The notes beneath the pieces were generated by a model. It made no database searches. It saw only the letters and a list, made by a program, of their open reading frames with translations, and had not been told where the DNA came from. This document shows, piece by piece, positions 23,153-32,605 of a stretch of DNA of 64,000 bases (its first letter is position 1; each line of letters opens with the position of its first letter). This stretch comes from Roseibacillus sp. Its GTDB lineage: Bacteria; Verrucomicrobiota; Verrucomicrobiia; Verrucomicrobiales; Akkermansiaceae. The stretch is taken from contig JAPKFB010000017.1 of assembly GCA_028821775.1 (NCBI GenBank), positions 1 to 64,000 on the forward strand. Direction: 5' to 3'. The translations under genes and the position numbers were made by a program.

Positions 23153-23539
23153 ATGGATGAGGCAACAATTTGGAGTGAGTTGGGTCCTGAGGGCTTTCGG
23201 CGAGTAGTGGCGGCATTTTATCGGAGGATTCCGGGCGACGATCTCCTGGGGCCCATGTATCCGGCGGAGGACCTGCAGGGATCGGAAGACCGGCTCTACC
23301 ACTTTTTGTGCTTTCGGATCGGAGGGGTGCCCCGCTACCTCGAAGAGAGAGGGCACCCCCGTCTGCGCATGCGTCATCTTCCCTTCCGGATCGGAGAGGC
23401 TGAGCGCGATCGCTGGCTGGAAATCATGGCCGCAGCGATGGAGGAAGCCGGGGTTTCCCCCGAAGTGGCCTCCGCCTTGGGGGCGTTCTTTTCCCAAGTG
23501 GCCGACTTTCTACGGAATCAAGAACCATTCTCACCGTAG
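23153..23539 (+). CDS. Truncated haemoglobin (group II-like)
   Basis: A small haem protein of 128 residues. The start at 23153 (MDEATIWSELGPEGFRRVVA) gives the usual length; an upstream ATG would overlap the kinase gene. The B-helix FYRRI tyrosine, the GGVPRYLEERGHPRLRMRHL segment and the following PF are typical of group II truncated globins, with the proximal His in RMRH. Such proteins bind oxygen or NO; the true role here is unknown. It shares a divergent promoter region with the second kinase. Confidence 0.88.
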   Translation: MDEATIWSELGPEGFRRVVAAFYRRIPGDDLLGPMYPAEDLQGSEDRLYHFLCFRIGGVPRYLEERGHPRLRMRHLPFRIGEAERDRWLEIMAAAMEEAGVSPEVASALGAFFSQVADFLRNQEPFSP

Positions 23540-23723
23540 CAAGCGAAGCGGTCTGAACGAGAGTCGAAGCGGCCTGCCGCCGCTGAACTGGCTAGTGCTC
23601 AGTCAGGATTGAGGTGACGGATGATCGCTTGGCATGAAGTGCTGCTCTGTTCCCGAGTCCTCAAGGATGGCCTCATCCACTGCCTTTCGGGGTCTTGTCA
23701 GCCCTCCCTTCTCCTGCCCGCGG

Positions 23724-23750
23724 GTTCTCTCAACTCAACCCTGAGAGAAC
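23724..23750. terminator. Hairpin between globin and SHD1 protein genes
   Basis: Perfect 9-bp inverted repeat GTTCTCTCA (23724-23732) and TGAGAGAAC (23742-23750), loop 9. It lies between convergent genes, 7 bases past the stop of the minus-strand gene. There is no T-run, so it may be a weak or bidirectional terminator. Confidence 0.5.
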
Positions 23751-23756
23751 ACCCCC

Positions 23757-24554
23757 CTAGCGAATGATGATGGGTGCGTCTTCGGGCTTGCGAAGCGGTG
23801 TGGGCTGTCCGGGTCGGCGCCGGGGTGTGCCCGTCGGAGCATTGTCGCCGCCAACGCCGATCTTCCGCGCCGTGGGCTTCTGGTAATTCTCGTCCACGAT
23901 GTCTCCGGTCTTCAGTTCGACGATGGAGTAGATCGCTTCTGTCAGGTGAGGGGTTGAGCCATGTCTATAGACTTCCCGACCGTCCTTCTTGCGGGTGGCA
24001 AAGAGGATATAACCGTAGCACTTGTAGTCACCCGAGTAGGAAGGATATGTGTTGCGGCTGCTACCGTAGTAATTGTTGACCGCCTTGCGAAAGTTGACGG
24101 GGTGCGCTCCGCCGGCTCCGACTTCAAAGTTCACCTCTTGCACCAGAAGAATCTTGTTCTTGCTGCGGTCGTTGACCGAGCGCCCGAGCAGGAAGTACTT
24201 CAGGGTGGTCTCCTCCAAGCCCTTGGCATTGTCTTCATTTTTAAACACCACGGAAAGATCCATGATCTGGGTGTAGCTGGAACCGCTCTTCTTGCTGGAA
24301 CGCACCATGTTGGGAGTGATGCGGAGGCGGGGCACCTGATCATCCAACCAGGAAATCACGTAGTCCTGATCTTCCTGACTAAGGGTGTTGATCTTGATGG
24401 TGGCGGTGCGGTTGGTTGGGAGCCGGAGGGTCACCGAACTCACATTGGCGCGTACGATCTCAGCATCAATCGTCTTACCCGACTTGTTGGTAAACTGTCG
24501 GGCCGAAAGGCTGGAGATCATCGTCATCGCAAGGAGCAAAGAGAGAAACCTCAT
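23757..24554 (-). CDS. Secreted SHD1-domain protein
   Basis: A 265-residue protein with a signal peptide (MRFLSLLLAMTMISSLSA). The first mature segment, RQFTNKSGKTIDAEIV then VTLRLPTNRTATIKINTLSQ and DQDYVISWL, is the SHD1-like repeat common in secreted proteins of Verrucomicrobiota and Planctomycetota. The remainder (80-265) shows no family I know; it is beta-rich in look and ends in a Pro/Arg-rich tail (GTPRRRPGQPTPLRKPEDAP). It is followed by a hairpin. Function unknown; SHD1 regions are presumed to mediate protein binding. Confidence 0.7.
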   Translation of the reverse strand: MRFLSLLLAMTMISSLSARQFTNKSGKTIDAEIVRANVSSVTLRLPTNRTATIKINTLSQEDQDYVISWLDDQVPRLRITPNMVRSSKKSGSSYTQIMDLSVVFKNEDNAKGLEETTLKYFLLGRSVNDRSKNKILLVQEVNFEVGAGGAHPVNFRKAVNNYYGSSRNTYPSYSGDYKCYGYILFATRKKDGREVYRHGSTPHLTEAIYSIVELKTGDIVDENYQKPTARKIGVGGDNAPTGTPRRRPGQPTPLRKPEDAPIIIR

Positions 24555-24610
24555 GAACTCATCTTACCCGTGATCCCCCGAGCATCCATCAAATTTTTAA
24601 CATCGGGCAG

Positions 24611-24760
24611 TCAGTTTCCGGCAAACTCTTCAGATTCCCAAATCTCCCTGGCAACTTCCTCCAGGAGGCAGGGGGAGAGAGGAACCGGACCTCGGGTCAC
24701 GATGATTTGAGGGTGACCCCACCAGCGGCGACGGGCGGTCCCGTATCCCTCGCTGGTCAA
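24611..24760 (-). CDS. Possible short gene or gene remnant (49 residues)
   Basis: From a TTG at 24760 the frame reads MTSEGYGTARRRWWGHPQII, then VTRGPVPLSPCLLEEVAREI and WESEEFAGN before TGA. The composition looks coding: a basic then amphipathic helical end. The frame is open 11 codons further upstream (AADRH before it) but contains no ATG or GTG. It could be the 3' end of a lost gene or a real small protein. No family is recognised. Confidence 0.3.
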   Translation of the reverse strand: MTSEGYGTARRRWWGHPQIIVTRGPVPLSPCLLEEVAREIWESEEFAGN

Positions 24761-24795
24761 GTGGCGATCTGCTGCGTAGGGTCCCGCGCAACCTC

Positions 24796-25686
24796 ATGGA
24801 CATGGAAATCGATAGCCGGGTTATTGGCGTCACTTATTCGGTTTGCGCCGCGATGCTTCTTGTTTCGGTGGGGTGCTATGTGGTTCGTCACACCGGCTCC
24901 GGGAAGGCCCCCCCGATGCCGAGAGGGAAGGTAAGCATCGCGGGCTTCGGACTGATCGATGCAATTGGGATCAGTATCTTTGCTGGATTCTACGTCCTGA
25001 GTTGGATTGCCAGCCTTATGGTTGAGGAGCAGAAGGAACTTGGAGAGATGGGGAACCTTCCTGCGCTCTTGCTCTCTCAGCTTGCCTTCCAGCTCTTTCA
25101 GATTGTGATTGTTCTGGGGCTGCTCTTCTGGCGGATGAATCTTGCGGCGGCCTTCGGACTGGTTTGGCGGCGCTGGGTTCTCGTGTTTTTAGCTCCCCTG
25201 GTGGTGGTGATGATCTGGGCCCTGATGGGGGTTCTGGAGGTGGTGGGATATTTCGACTGGATTTCGGAATTGGTCGATGGAGACCTGAAACAGGATGCCG
25301 TCAGACTCCTAGCTGAAAACAACGATCCGATGACCTTGGGAGCGATGGCGCTGGTGGCCTGTTGGGGAGCGCCCCTGGCCGAAGAAGTGGTCTTTCGAGG
25401 CTATATTTACGCTGCCATGAAGCGCTTTTCGAACATTCCAGTCGCGGTCATTTTCACCGGGATCCTCTTTGGCGCGGTGCACATGAATTTGGCGGCGCTC
25501 CTGCCCTTGACCATCCTTGGCATTTTTCTGGCCCTCGCCTACGAGTATACGGGGTCGCTCTGGGCTCCCATCGCCATTCACTTTTGCTTTAATAGCGCCA
25601 CCACGGTCAGTCAGATGATCATGAAACTGAACCCCGAACTCTTGGAGCAAATCGAGCAAAATGCCGCGTATTTCGGATTTGGGTGA
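24796..25686 (+). CDS. CPBP family intramembrane metalloprotease
   Basis: A polytopic membrane protein of 296 residues with about eight hydrophobic segments. The CPBP (Abi/CAAX protease) motifs are present: APLAEEVVFRGYIYA (EExxxR) near residue 195, ILFGAVHMN (the FxxxH motif) and a final segment APIAIHFCFNS with HxxxN. These residues form the active site in the Rce1-like family. Bacterial members act in peptide maturation or immunity; no bacteriocin gene is nearby. It overlaps thiL by 26 bases, so the two are probably co-translated. Confidence 0.9.
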   Translation: MDMEIDSRVIGVTYSVCAAMLLVSVGCYVVRHTGSGKAPPMPRGKVSIAGFGLIDAIGISIFAGFYVLSWIASLMVEEQKELGEMGNLPALLLSQLAFQLFQIVIVLGLLFWRMNLAAAFGLVWRRWVLVFLAPLVVVMIWALMGVLEVVGYFDWISELVDGDLKQDAVRLLAENNDPMTLGAMALVACWGAPLAEEVVFRGYIYAAMKRFSNIPVAVIFTGILFGAVHMNLAALLPLTILGIFLALAYEYTGSLWAPIAIHFCFNSATTVSQMIMKLNPELLEQIEQNAAYFGFG

Positions 25687-26554
25687 AGACGCGCTTGTTG
25701 CACGATTGACTTCGCTGCTCAGTTCCGGCCCCGGAGTCTTGGCGGGACCGGGAGATGATTGTGCGGTGGTTGAAGGGAGCGCGCGGGGGGAGGTGGAACT
25801 CCTCAAGACCGACTGTCTTGTGGAGGGGATTCATTATCGCCCGAATGCCATGGCTTCGAAGGTTGGTCGCAAGGCCGTCGCCCGGACCCTGAGTGACTTC
25901 GCTGCGATGGGAGGGTGGCCGCGTCATCTTCTCCTCACGATCGCCCTGCCACCCGATCGAGAGGTTCGCTGGGTGGAGGGACTCTATCGCGGAATGAACA
26001 AGTGCGCGCAACAGTATGAGTGTGCCATCGTGGGAGGGGAGACCTCATCGCTCCCGGTGGGTGCCCCGGTCGTGATCTCGGTGGCCGCCACGGGTTTCGC
26101 GAAACGCACCCAGCTGACCATGCGCAGCGCTGGTCAGCGAGGGGATCTCTTATTTGTGACGGGACGGCTGGGAGGATCACTGAAAGGCCGCCACCTAACA
26201 TTTACGCCCCGCCTCGTGGAAGCGCGTTGGCTGACAGAAAAGTTTCGCGTGCATGCCATGATGGATCTCTCTGACGGCTTGGCGATGGATCTTCCGCGCT
26301 TGGCCGCGGCCAGCGGTTGTGGGTTTCGGTTGGATCGTGAGAGCGTGCCCCGGACGCGAGGCGTGACGGTGGGACAGGCCATCGGGGACGGAGAAGATTA
26401 CGAGTTGTTGTTCGCGCTCTCTCCTCGCTCCGCCAAGCGTCTCCAGGCGGAGTGGGCGCGGCAGTTTTCCCGCTTGAGGCTGACCTGCATCGGTTCTCTA
26501 ACAGATTGCGAAGGGCCCCTGCTGGACGGGGGTTGGGATCACTTCGCTTCCTGA
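25661..26554 (+). CDS. thiL: Thiamine-monophosphate kinase
   Basis: Phosphorylates thiamine monophosphate to the active cofactor thiamine diphosphate. 297 residues. The N-terminal GPGDDCAVVEG is the metal/nucleotide-binding signature (usual form GDDAAVV), followed by TDCLVEGIHY, KAVARTLSDFAAMGG and MDLSDGLAMDLPRLA. The late GEDYELLFAL is also characteristic. The start ATG lies inside the end of the CPBP protease gene. No other thiamine gene is in the window. Confidence 0.95.
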   Translation: MPRISDLGEDALVARLTSLLSSGPGVLAGPGDDCAVVEGSARGEVELLKTDCLVEGIHYRPNAMASKVGRKAVARTLSDFAAMGGWPRHLLLTIALPPDREVRWVEGLYRGMNKCAQQYECAIVGGETSSLPVGAPVVISVAATGFAKRTQLTMRSAGQRGDLLFVTGRLGGSLKGRHLTFTPRLVEARWLTEKFRVHAMMDLSDGLAMDLPRLAAASGCGFRLDRESVPRTRGVTVGQAIGDGEDYELLFALSPRSAKRLQAEWARQFSRLRLTCIGSLTDCEGPLLDGGWDHFAS

Positions 26555-26697
26555 ACGCCCCCTCAGGGAGAATCAGGATAAACTCATGAACCAATAAGTT
26601 CAGAATTCCTGAATGCTAAGAAACCTTAATAAATGCTTCCCTCTGCGGCTGGATAGGGTAAGCAATAGTTCAAGTAACCCTTACTTCCCTTACATAA

Positions 26698-28029
26698 ATG
26701 AAGAGCCTGCTCCTTGTCCCTGCATTGGTGTCTTTTGTGAACACCGATCTATCCCTTGATTCTCTTGAGACCAGCCCAGTTGTTATCGAACTAGTTGCCA
26801 TCGCGACTGTGGTTGATCCGCCCATTGTTGAACTTGAATTCTTTCCGGAATTTGTCCCCGTCGTTGCGCCGGAAGAAGAGGCCGATCGGGTGCAGGCATT
26901 GCTGATGGATATCGACGCACTTGGGACCAGCTTGACGGCGACGCAAGAGGCGGTCGAAGAGGTTGCCCGCCAACGTGATCAAGCACGCGACGAAGTGGGC
27001 GCCTTGACGAAGGCGAATCACGAGATCCTGACCGAGTTGAAAGTGTTTCGTCATGAAATGGAGATGGCGCGCAAGGAGGCCGAAGAGTGGAAGAGGCGTT
27101 CGACGGATTTGGAAGAGCGTGCGAATGCTCGAGTGCTTGCCAAGGCGGAGATGCTCGAGTTCCGCGATCTCATGGGTGGGGCGATGGAAGAATTCCGCGC
27201 TCTGAAAGGAGACCTCGTGCAGGCTCGTCTGGAACTTCAGGATCCCATTGAACGTGCCAACCTGAAGGAGCAACTTGCGGAAGCGAACTTCAGGCAGGAA
27301 CGGCTCAACGATGAGATCGGAATGGCGTTGATTGCCCGCGAGAGAACAATCCTCGAGGCGGCTCGCACGCGGAAGGAACTCGAAGGAAGGATGGCGAGCC
27401 TGAGGACGGAGGCTCAGTCCGCCAAGGAAATGCGTGATGAGTTGCGCAGTGCGAATGCGGTCAAGATGAAGGCCCTCGCTGATGTGGAGCTGCTGCGGAA
27501 AGAGAGGGAACGGGCGGGGACGTTCCAGGAGGAGATCTCGGCGGCTCTTAAAGTGGCGCAGGAGGGGATTGTGGCCCTACAGGCGGAGAAGGGGGCGGCC
27601 GTCGAATCCAGGATGGTGGCCCAGCGGGAGCGCGACGAGGCCCGGACGGGAATGGAAGATCTTCAGAATCAGGTCGAGGAAGTTCGGGCGGCGGACGGGT
27701 ATTCGAAGCTGGTGATGGTGGAGCTCACGGCAGAGTTGAAAGACCTTGAAGTGGCCAGGCAGACCGCCGATCAGGAATTGGAACAATCCTCAGCGGCCCT
27801 CGATCAGGCCCATGAGGAAGTGGTCTTCCTGAATAAGGCCAAGGGTGGCCTGGAGCAATTGCTCTTTACGAAGGCCGCCGAGATCCGGAAGCTCAAGGGC
27901 GACCTCCGGAAGGGGCAGGCTTCCTCCGAGAAATCCTCCGGTCCTCCGGAGAGTCCCAAGAGAGAGGATCCGGCTGAAGAGAGCGAAGGCGGCAATCGGA
28001 ATACGGCCGGGGTTCTCGCTGCCGAGTAG
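26698..28029 (+). CDS. Long coiled-coil protein, possibly exported
   Basis: 443 residues. A hydrophobic N-terminus (MKSLLLVPALVSFVNTDLSL) could be a signal peptide or anchor. From about residue 60 to 410 the sequence is continuous heptad-rich helix full of Glu, Arg, Ala and Leu. The tail (SGPPESPKREDPAEESEGGN) is acidic and disordered. Function unknown; a structural or scaffold role is only a guess. The 143-base upstream region is more A/T-rich than its surroundings and should contain its promoter. A hairpin terminator follows. Confidence 0.75.
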   Translation: MKSLLLVPALVSFVNTDLSLDSLETSPVVIELVAIATVVDPPIVELEFFPEFVPVVAPEEEADRVQALLMDIDALGTSLTATQEAVEEVARQRDQARDEVGALTKANHEILTELKVFRHEMEMARKEAEEWKRRSTDLEERANARVLAKAEMLEFRDLMGGAMEEFRALKGDLVQARLELQDPIERANLKEQLAEANFRQERLNDEIGMALIARERTILEAARTRKELEGRMASLRTEAQSAKEMRDELRSANAVKMKALADVELLRKERERAGTFQEEISAALKVAQEGIVALQAEKGAAVESRMVAQRERDEARTGMEDLQNQVEEVRAADGYSKLVMVELTAELKDLEVARQTADQELEQSSAALDQAHEEVVFLNKAKGGLEQLLFTKAAEIRKLKGDLRKGQASSEKSSGPPESPKREDPAEESEGGNRNTAGVLAAE

Positions 28030-28061
28030 CTCAGGACCAAGCTTGGTTTCAACCGTTTTCA

Positions 28062-28093
28062 AAGGGCAGCTCGGAAGGAGCTGTCCTTGTTTG
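28062..28093 (+). terminator. Rho-independent terminator of the coiled-coil gene
   Basis: Stem AAGGGCAGCTC (28062-28072) pairs with GAGCTGTCCTT (28078-28088) with one wobble, loop GGAAG, then GTTTGTCT. A 12-base palindrome ACCAAGCTTGGT precedes it at 28037-28048. Confidence 0.65.
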
Positions 28094-28137
28094 TCTGGGT
28101 TCGGAGTTGCGGAAGAGGAGGGGCCCTCCGCGACCAC

Positions 28138-28734
28138 TCAGACGTAGGGCAGCGCTTCACCAAGCTTGGAAATCGCCTCGCCATTGTCCAACAACTCTTG
28201 AATGGGATCCCAGCGTCCGCTGGTGAGAGCCTGGCGGGCCGAGGCGGAGATGGTGACCGCAAAGGAGTGGTCGACGTAGGAGGCCGTCAGGCTTTCGAGA
28301 TTGATGGTAACCTCGGTGTCGGGAGCCGCTTCGATGGCTGCGGCCAAGGCTTCGATGTCATCGCGGGTTGCACAGACACAGGGCATGCCAAGAGTGGTGG
28401 AGTTTCCGAAGAATATCTCGGCGAAGGATTCTGCGATGATGGCTCGGAAGCCGGATCGGTAGATGGCCTGCGGAGCGTGCTCGCGGGAAGATCCGCAGCC
28501 GAAATTTGCACCACTCAACATGATCGAGGAGTCCGCAAAGCGGGGATCGTCGAGAGAGTGACCGGTGGGATTTCCCTCGGTATCAAAGCGGACATCGTAA
28601 AAGTGAGTGCCTGCCAGGTCGTCAAAGGTGATACACTTCAGGTAGCGTGCGGGGATGATGCGGTCGGTATCGAGATCGTTGCCGGGAACGTGGACGGCGG
28701 TCCCGCGAACAGAAGAGATTTTTTCAAGAGCCAT
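28138..28734 (-). CDS. leuD: 3-isopropylmalate dehydratase small subunit
   Basis: The swivelling domain of isopropylmalate isomerase in leucine synthesis. 198 residues. The diagnostic segments are LDTDRIIPARYLK, GANFGCGSSREHAP and AEIFFGNSTTLGMPCV. It is transcribed after leuC in the same direction, but separated from it by a small gene for a secreted protein. This is the ordinary bacterial LeuD length. Confidence 0.96.
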   Translation of the reverse strand: MALEKISSVRGTAVHVPGNDLDTDRIIPARYLKCITFDDLAGTHFYDVRFDTEGNPTGHSLDDPRFADSSIMLSGANFGCGSSREHAPQAIYRSGFRAIIAESFAEIFFGNSTTLGMPCVCATRDDIEALAAAIEAAPDTEVTINLESLTASYVDHSFAVTISASARQALTSGRWDPIQELLDNGEAISKLGEALPYV

Positions 28735-28757
28735 GGTTTCTGGATGGTTGTCGATCT

Positions 28758-28970
28758 TCAGTCTTTCTTGTTGTTGGGTTCGGCCTCCGCGGGAAGACCC
28801 GTTTTTTTGAATTCCTCGACAAAGGGCTTGAAGCTTGCCGCTGCGGCTTCCTGGCCATTCTCCTCAAAGCGAGTGACGATCAGGAGTTCTTCGGTAGAAG
28901 TGGGATTCTTGGCGAGGAGCGGTGCGAGGGTCAGGACGCCCAGGGCGAGTGAGAGAGAGAGGGCCTTCAT
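28758..28970 (-). CDS. Small exported protein between leuC and leuD (70 residues)
   Basis: It begins with a signal peptide, MKALSLSLALGVLTLAPLLA, followed by KNPTSTEELLIVTRFEENGQ, a helical segment and a charged end (AEAEPNNKKD). An ATG at 29000, overlapping the leuC stop as TGATG, would add ten residues and couple translation to leuC. No family is recognised. The gene lies in the leu operon, 23 bases before leuD, so it is co-transcribed with a cytoplasmic enzyme although its product looks extracytoplasmic. Confidence 0.65.
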   Translation of the reverse strand: MKALSLSLALGVLTLAPLLAKNPTSTEELLIVTRFEENGQEAAAASFKPFVEEFKKTGLPAEAEPNNKKD

Positions 28971-28999
28971 GATGTTGCTGGTTCGGGCGGACGCTGCCA

Positions 29000-30433
29000 T
29001 CAGGCGGCCGCGAAATTTGAATCGGGATCGACTTCGAAAACCTCCCGAGCATCCGCGACCACCCCGGTGACGGCGGCTGCGCAAACCATGACGGGCGACA
29101 TGAGGATGGTTCGTCCAATCGAGGAGCCTTGGCGGCCCTTGAAATTGCGATTGGAGGAGGAGGCGCAGAGTTGGTCGCCCACCAGTTTGTCGGGGTTCAT
29201 GGCCAGGCACATCGAGCACCCTGCCTTGCGCCATTCGAAACCGGCGTCCTCAAAAATCTTGTCGAGACCCTCCTGCTCGCATTGCACGGCGGTGATTTGC
29301 GAGCCAGGCACGGCCAGGGCGGTTACGCCCTCGGCGACTTTCCTGCCCTTGAGATACTTGGCGGCTTCGCGGAAATCGCGCAGGCGGCCGTTGGTGCAGG
29401 AGCCGATAAAGGCGACATCAATCTTGACCCCCTTGATGGGGGTGCCCCCGGGGAGTTGCATGTAGTCCAGAGCCTCCTTGAAGCTGGCAGTCTCCGCTTC
29501 GCTCTTGGCGTGGGCAGGATCGGGAATGGACTCGTTGATTCCGATTCCCTGGTCCGGGGACACGCCCCAAGTCACGGTCGGTTCGATTTTGGCGGCTTCG
29601 ATCGAGATGACATCATCGTAGTGAGCATCGGGATCGGAGGCGAAGGACTGCCAACGCTCCACGGCGGCCTCCCATTCCTCATCCTTGGGGGCGTGCGGTT
29701 TTCCTTTCAGAAACGCGAAGGTCTTCTGGTCAGGATTGACGTAACCGCAGCGGGCCCCGCCTTCGATCGACATGTTGCAAACGGTCATGCGCTCTTCCAT
29801 CGAGAAATTATCGAAGGTGGAGCCGCCGTACTCGTAAGCATAGCCGATTCCGCCCTTGGCTCCAAGGAGGCGAATGATGTGGAGAATGACATCCTTGGCA
29901 TAGACGCCGGGACGAAGATCACCGTTCACATTGATGCGGCGAACTTTGGAGGACTCCATCGCAATCGTTTGGGTGGCGAGGGCGTCGCGCACTTGAGTGG
30001 TGCCAATTCCGAACGCAATCGCTCCGAAGGCGCCGTGGGTGGCGGTGTGGGAGTCGCCGCAGGCGATGGTGGTTCCAGGCTGGGTGATTCCCTGCTCGGG
30101 GCCGACCACGTGAACGATGCCCTGCATGCCGGAACTGAGATCGAAGTAGGTGATTCCGAAGTCGTCCGCGTTCTGGCGAAGAGCCTCCATCATCTTGGAT
30201 GCCATCGAGTCGGTGGGCGCGTCCTGGTTCTTGGTGGGGACGATGTGATCGACGGTGGCGAAGGTTCGATGGGGAAACTTCACGGGCAGTTCGAGGTCAC
30301 GAATCATTCCGAAGGCCTGGGGACTGGTCACTTCGTGAATGAGGTGGGTTCCGATAAAGAGCTGCGTGCGGCCGTCTTTCAGGGTGCTCACGGTGTGAGC
30401 GGCCCAGACTTTTTGATAGAGGGTTTTTCCCAT
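29000..30433 (-). CDS. leuC: 3-isopropylmalate dehydratase large subunit
   Basis: The [4Fe-4S] aconitase-type subunit that isomerises 2- to 3-isopropylmalate in leucine synthesis. The start at 30433 ([20 protein letters not shown]) fits the family; 477 residues. Cluster ligands are visible in [11 protein letters not shown] and in [13 protein letters not shown]. Further hallmarks are [20 protein letters not shown] and [20 protein letters not shown]. It forms the active enzyme with leuD downstream. Confidence 0.97.
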   Translation of the reverse strand: MGKTLYQKVWAAHTVSTLKDGRTQLFIGTHLIHEVTSPQAFGMIRDLELPVKFPHRTFATVDHIVPTKNQDAPTDSMASKMMEALRQNADDFGITYFDLSSGMQGIVHVVGPEQGITQPGTTIACGDSHTATHGAFGAIAFGIGTTQVRDALATQTIAMESSKVRRINVNGDLRPGVYAKDVILHIIRLLGAKGGIGYAYEYGGSTFDNFSMEERMTVCNMSIEGGARCGYVNPDQKTFAFLKGKPHAPKDEEWEAAVERWQSFASDPDAHYDDVISIEAAKIEPTVTWGVSPDQGIGINESIPDPAHAKSEAETASFKEALDYMQLPGGTPIKGVKIDVAFIGSCTNGRLRDFREAAKYLKGRKVAEGVTALAVPGSQITAVQCEQEGLDKIFEDAGFEWRKAGCSMCLAMNPDKLVGDQLCASSSNRNFKGRQGSSIGRTILMSPVMVCAAAVTGVVADAREVFEVDPDSNFAAA

Positions 30434-31139
30434 GATTTTCCCCGGTTCAATGGGGGGGAGGGAACCTGTTCCGAAATATCGAAGCGAGCAAGTCACAAGT
30501 AGAGGTGGGTGATATTCGTTTGATGAGGGGAGAACGGGAAATGAAGGTGGTCGGCGTTCGTTCCGATCCCTGGGGGTGGTCCTTCTCGGCGTGGTGGGCC
30601 TTTCGGTCTACGAAGGAATTGAGCCCAAACACCCGCGGCATTTGGGAGAATTCTGCTAGATTGGCCGGGGCGCAGATGAGTGCGGGTTCGAGGGGGGAGA
30701 GCAGGCTGGAGGAAGGGTGTTTTTCAGTATTCCTCTGAGATCAGGACAGCCTGGACAGAGAGCGGTCATGGCGGCGGGCAATTTTGCTGCAACCTTGCTT
30801 CGAGCAACCATAGGGAGGACTACTTTCCCTCCCTGGGGATGGCCTTGTTTGGATTGGGGAGCGTGATGTTACTCGTTGGGGCGCTTATCCTGACGTTTCG
30901 AAAACGACGATGGTCGGACTGGATCATGGTTGGCGAAATGACCACCGGTCGCCCAAGGAGTGACCCTCGCAAAACGGCAGGCGAGTGTTCTTGCCATCCC
31001 GGTGGGTCCCCGGCGGGTGGCGTGGAATCGATGCATTCCGGAGGTTGGACCTCGCTCCCTGACGGCGATGAAGGCCCTGCCTCGGGTGCCTCAAAATAAA
31101 AACGTGAATTGCAATCAGCGGGCCCTATCGTGGTCCACG
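30434..31139. other. Long intergenic region between leuC and hflX
   Basis: About 700 bases between divergent genes. No confident gene. A frame from an ATG at 30839 gives one hydrophobic helix (MALFGLGSVMLLVGALILTF, then RKRRWSDW) but runs on into low-complexity sequence to 31099. It may be a small membrane protein with a wrong end, or a remnant. The promoters of leuC and hflX must lie here. Confidence 0.4.
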
Positions 31140-32450
31140 ATGTTTGAAGTTCGAGACAAACCACAGATGGTCGAGAAGGCTCTTCTGGTGCGCATTTGTT
31201 TCGACAAGCGCGAAGAGGAGGAATCGCGCAGTTTGCTGGCTGAGCTTGGCGAGCTGGTCAAGACTCTGGGAATCGGAGTGGGAGACACCGAACTGATCCG
31301 CACCCGGAAGCGGCACAAGAAATTTCTCTGCGGAACGGGAAAGGCGGCTGAAGTTTCCGGCTACGCGCGGGAGATTGGTTGCGACTGTATCGTCTTCGAC
31401 AACGAACTGGCGCCGAGTCAGCTCCGCGAATGGGAGGAGGCCGCGGACATGACGGTGATCGATCGCGAGGAGGTTATTCTCGATATCTTTGCCCGCCGGG
31501 CCCAGACCAAGGAGGCTCGCCTGCAGGTGAAATTGGCGCGCATGGAGTATGCCCTCCCGCGGATGGCACGCATGTGGGGTCACCTCGATCGCGAAGGAGG
31601 GGGCGGGTCCGGAGGATCAGCCGCAGCGCGGGGAATGGGCGAGCAGCAGATTGAGGTCGATCGCCGCCTCGCGCGCAAACGCATTGATCGGATCAAGGCG
31701 GATCTTGAACTGGTGCGCAAGCAGCGCGCCACCCAACGCAAGGAGCGCCAGAAGATGGAGTCCCCTCACGCCGCCATCGTGGGATACACCAACGCGGGAA
31801 AATCGACTCTGCTCAATACGCTGACGGGCTCCGATGTGTTCGAGGCCGATATGCTTTTTGCCACTCTGGATCCCACTACCCGGCGCATTGATCTGCCGGA
31901 TGGACAGGAATTGCTCCTCACGGACACGGTGGGCTTCGTGCGTAATTTGCCGCACCGCTTGGTGGAGGCCTTCAAGGCGACCCTGGAAGAAGCCGTCCTC
32001 GCGGACTTCCTGGTGCATGTCATGGACGCCAGCGAACCGGAACTGGAGCGCCTCTCCGGCACGACTCTCGAGGTGATGGCGGAACTGGGCGCCGCGGACA
32101 AGCCGGTGCTCACCGTCCTCAACAAGGTGGACCTCGTGGAGGACCCGCAGCGCCTGAGCGCGCTGCAGGCGATGTATCCTGATGCGATTTCTCTTTCCGC
32201 CAAGAGCGGCGCGGGGATGGACACCCTGAAGCACAAGTTCATCGAGTATCTTTCCCGGCACGTTTCCCGGCGGCGATACAAGATCCCGCAACATCGCGGC
32301 GATCTCGTCTCCCTCCTGCACGCCGAAGCGAAGGTCCTGGAGACTGTTTATGAGGGAAACGATGTGGTCGTGGAAGCTCTCGTGACCAACGAAGTGGAAG
32401 GGCGCTTGCGCAGTTTGGGGGAAATTGCGGTGGTTGAGGAATCCTTCTAA
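31140..32450 (+). CDS. hflX: GTPase HflX
   Basis: A ribosome-associated GTPase that splits stalled ribosomes under stress. 436 residues from the ATG at 31140; codons further upstream look non-coding. The HflX N-domain contains GTGKAAEVSGYA and DCIVFDNELAPSQLREWEEA. A Gly-rich loop (EGGGGSGGSAAARGMGEQQI) precedes the G domain with GYTNAGKSTLLN (G1), DTVGFVRNLPHRLVEAFKAT (G3 and on) and NKVDLV (G4). Monocistronic here. Confidence 0.97.
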   Translation: MFEVRDKPQMVEKALLVRICFDKREEEESRSLLAELGELVKTLGIGVGDTELIRTRKRHKKFLCGTGKAAEVSGYAREIGCDCIVFDNELAPSQLREWEEAADMTVIDREEVILDIFARRAQTKEARLQVKLARMEYALPRMARMWGHLDREGGGGSGGSAAARGMGEQQIEVDRRLARKRIDRIKADLELVRKQRATQRKERQKMESPHAAIVGYTNAGKSTLLNTLTGSDVFEADMLFATLDPTTRRIDLPDGQELLLTDTVGFVRNLPHRLVEAFKATLEEAVLADFLVHVMDASEPELERLSGTTLEVMAELGAADKPVLTVLNKVDLVEDPQRLSALQAMYPDAISLSAKSGAGMDTLKHKFIEYLSRHVSRRRYKIPQHRGDLVSLLHAEAKVLETVYEGNDVVVEALVTNEVEGRLRSLGEIAVVEESF

Positions 32451-32605
32451 GGGCCGAAGGCTGAAGGCTCGTCACGCCTGCGGAGCTTCCTGGAGCCGCC
32501 GGGCCGGGCACGGTTTTAGCGTATCAATTCGCACGAGGTGGCCGCCGCAAAATTTTTGGCAAGTTGATTGGAACGAATTGCGTTCTGAGTCGTCTCATAG
32601 GTAGT

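Noticed and set aside
26551-26575. Possible terminator after thiL
   Set aside because: The arms (TTCCTGA and TCAGGGA) do not pair cleanly and no T-run follows.
29129-30502. Open frame of 457 codons on the plus strand
   Set aside because: Antisense to leuC; the composition is Gly/Val/Asp-rich shadow coding.
30839-31099. Possible membrane protein (MALFGLGSVMLLVGALILTF and on)
   Set aside because: Only the first 35 codons look like protein; the remainder is low-quality sequence, so I describe it only within the intergenic entry.
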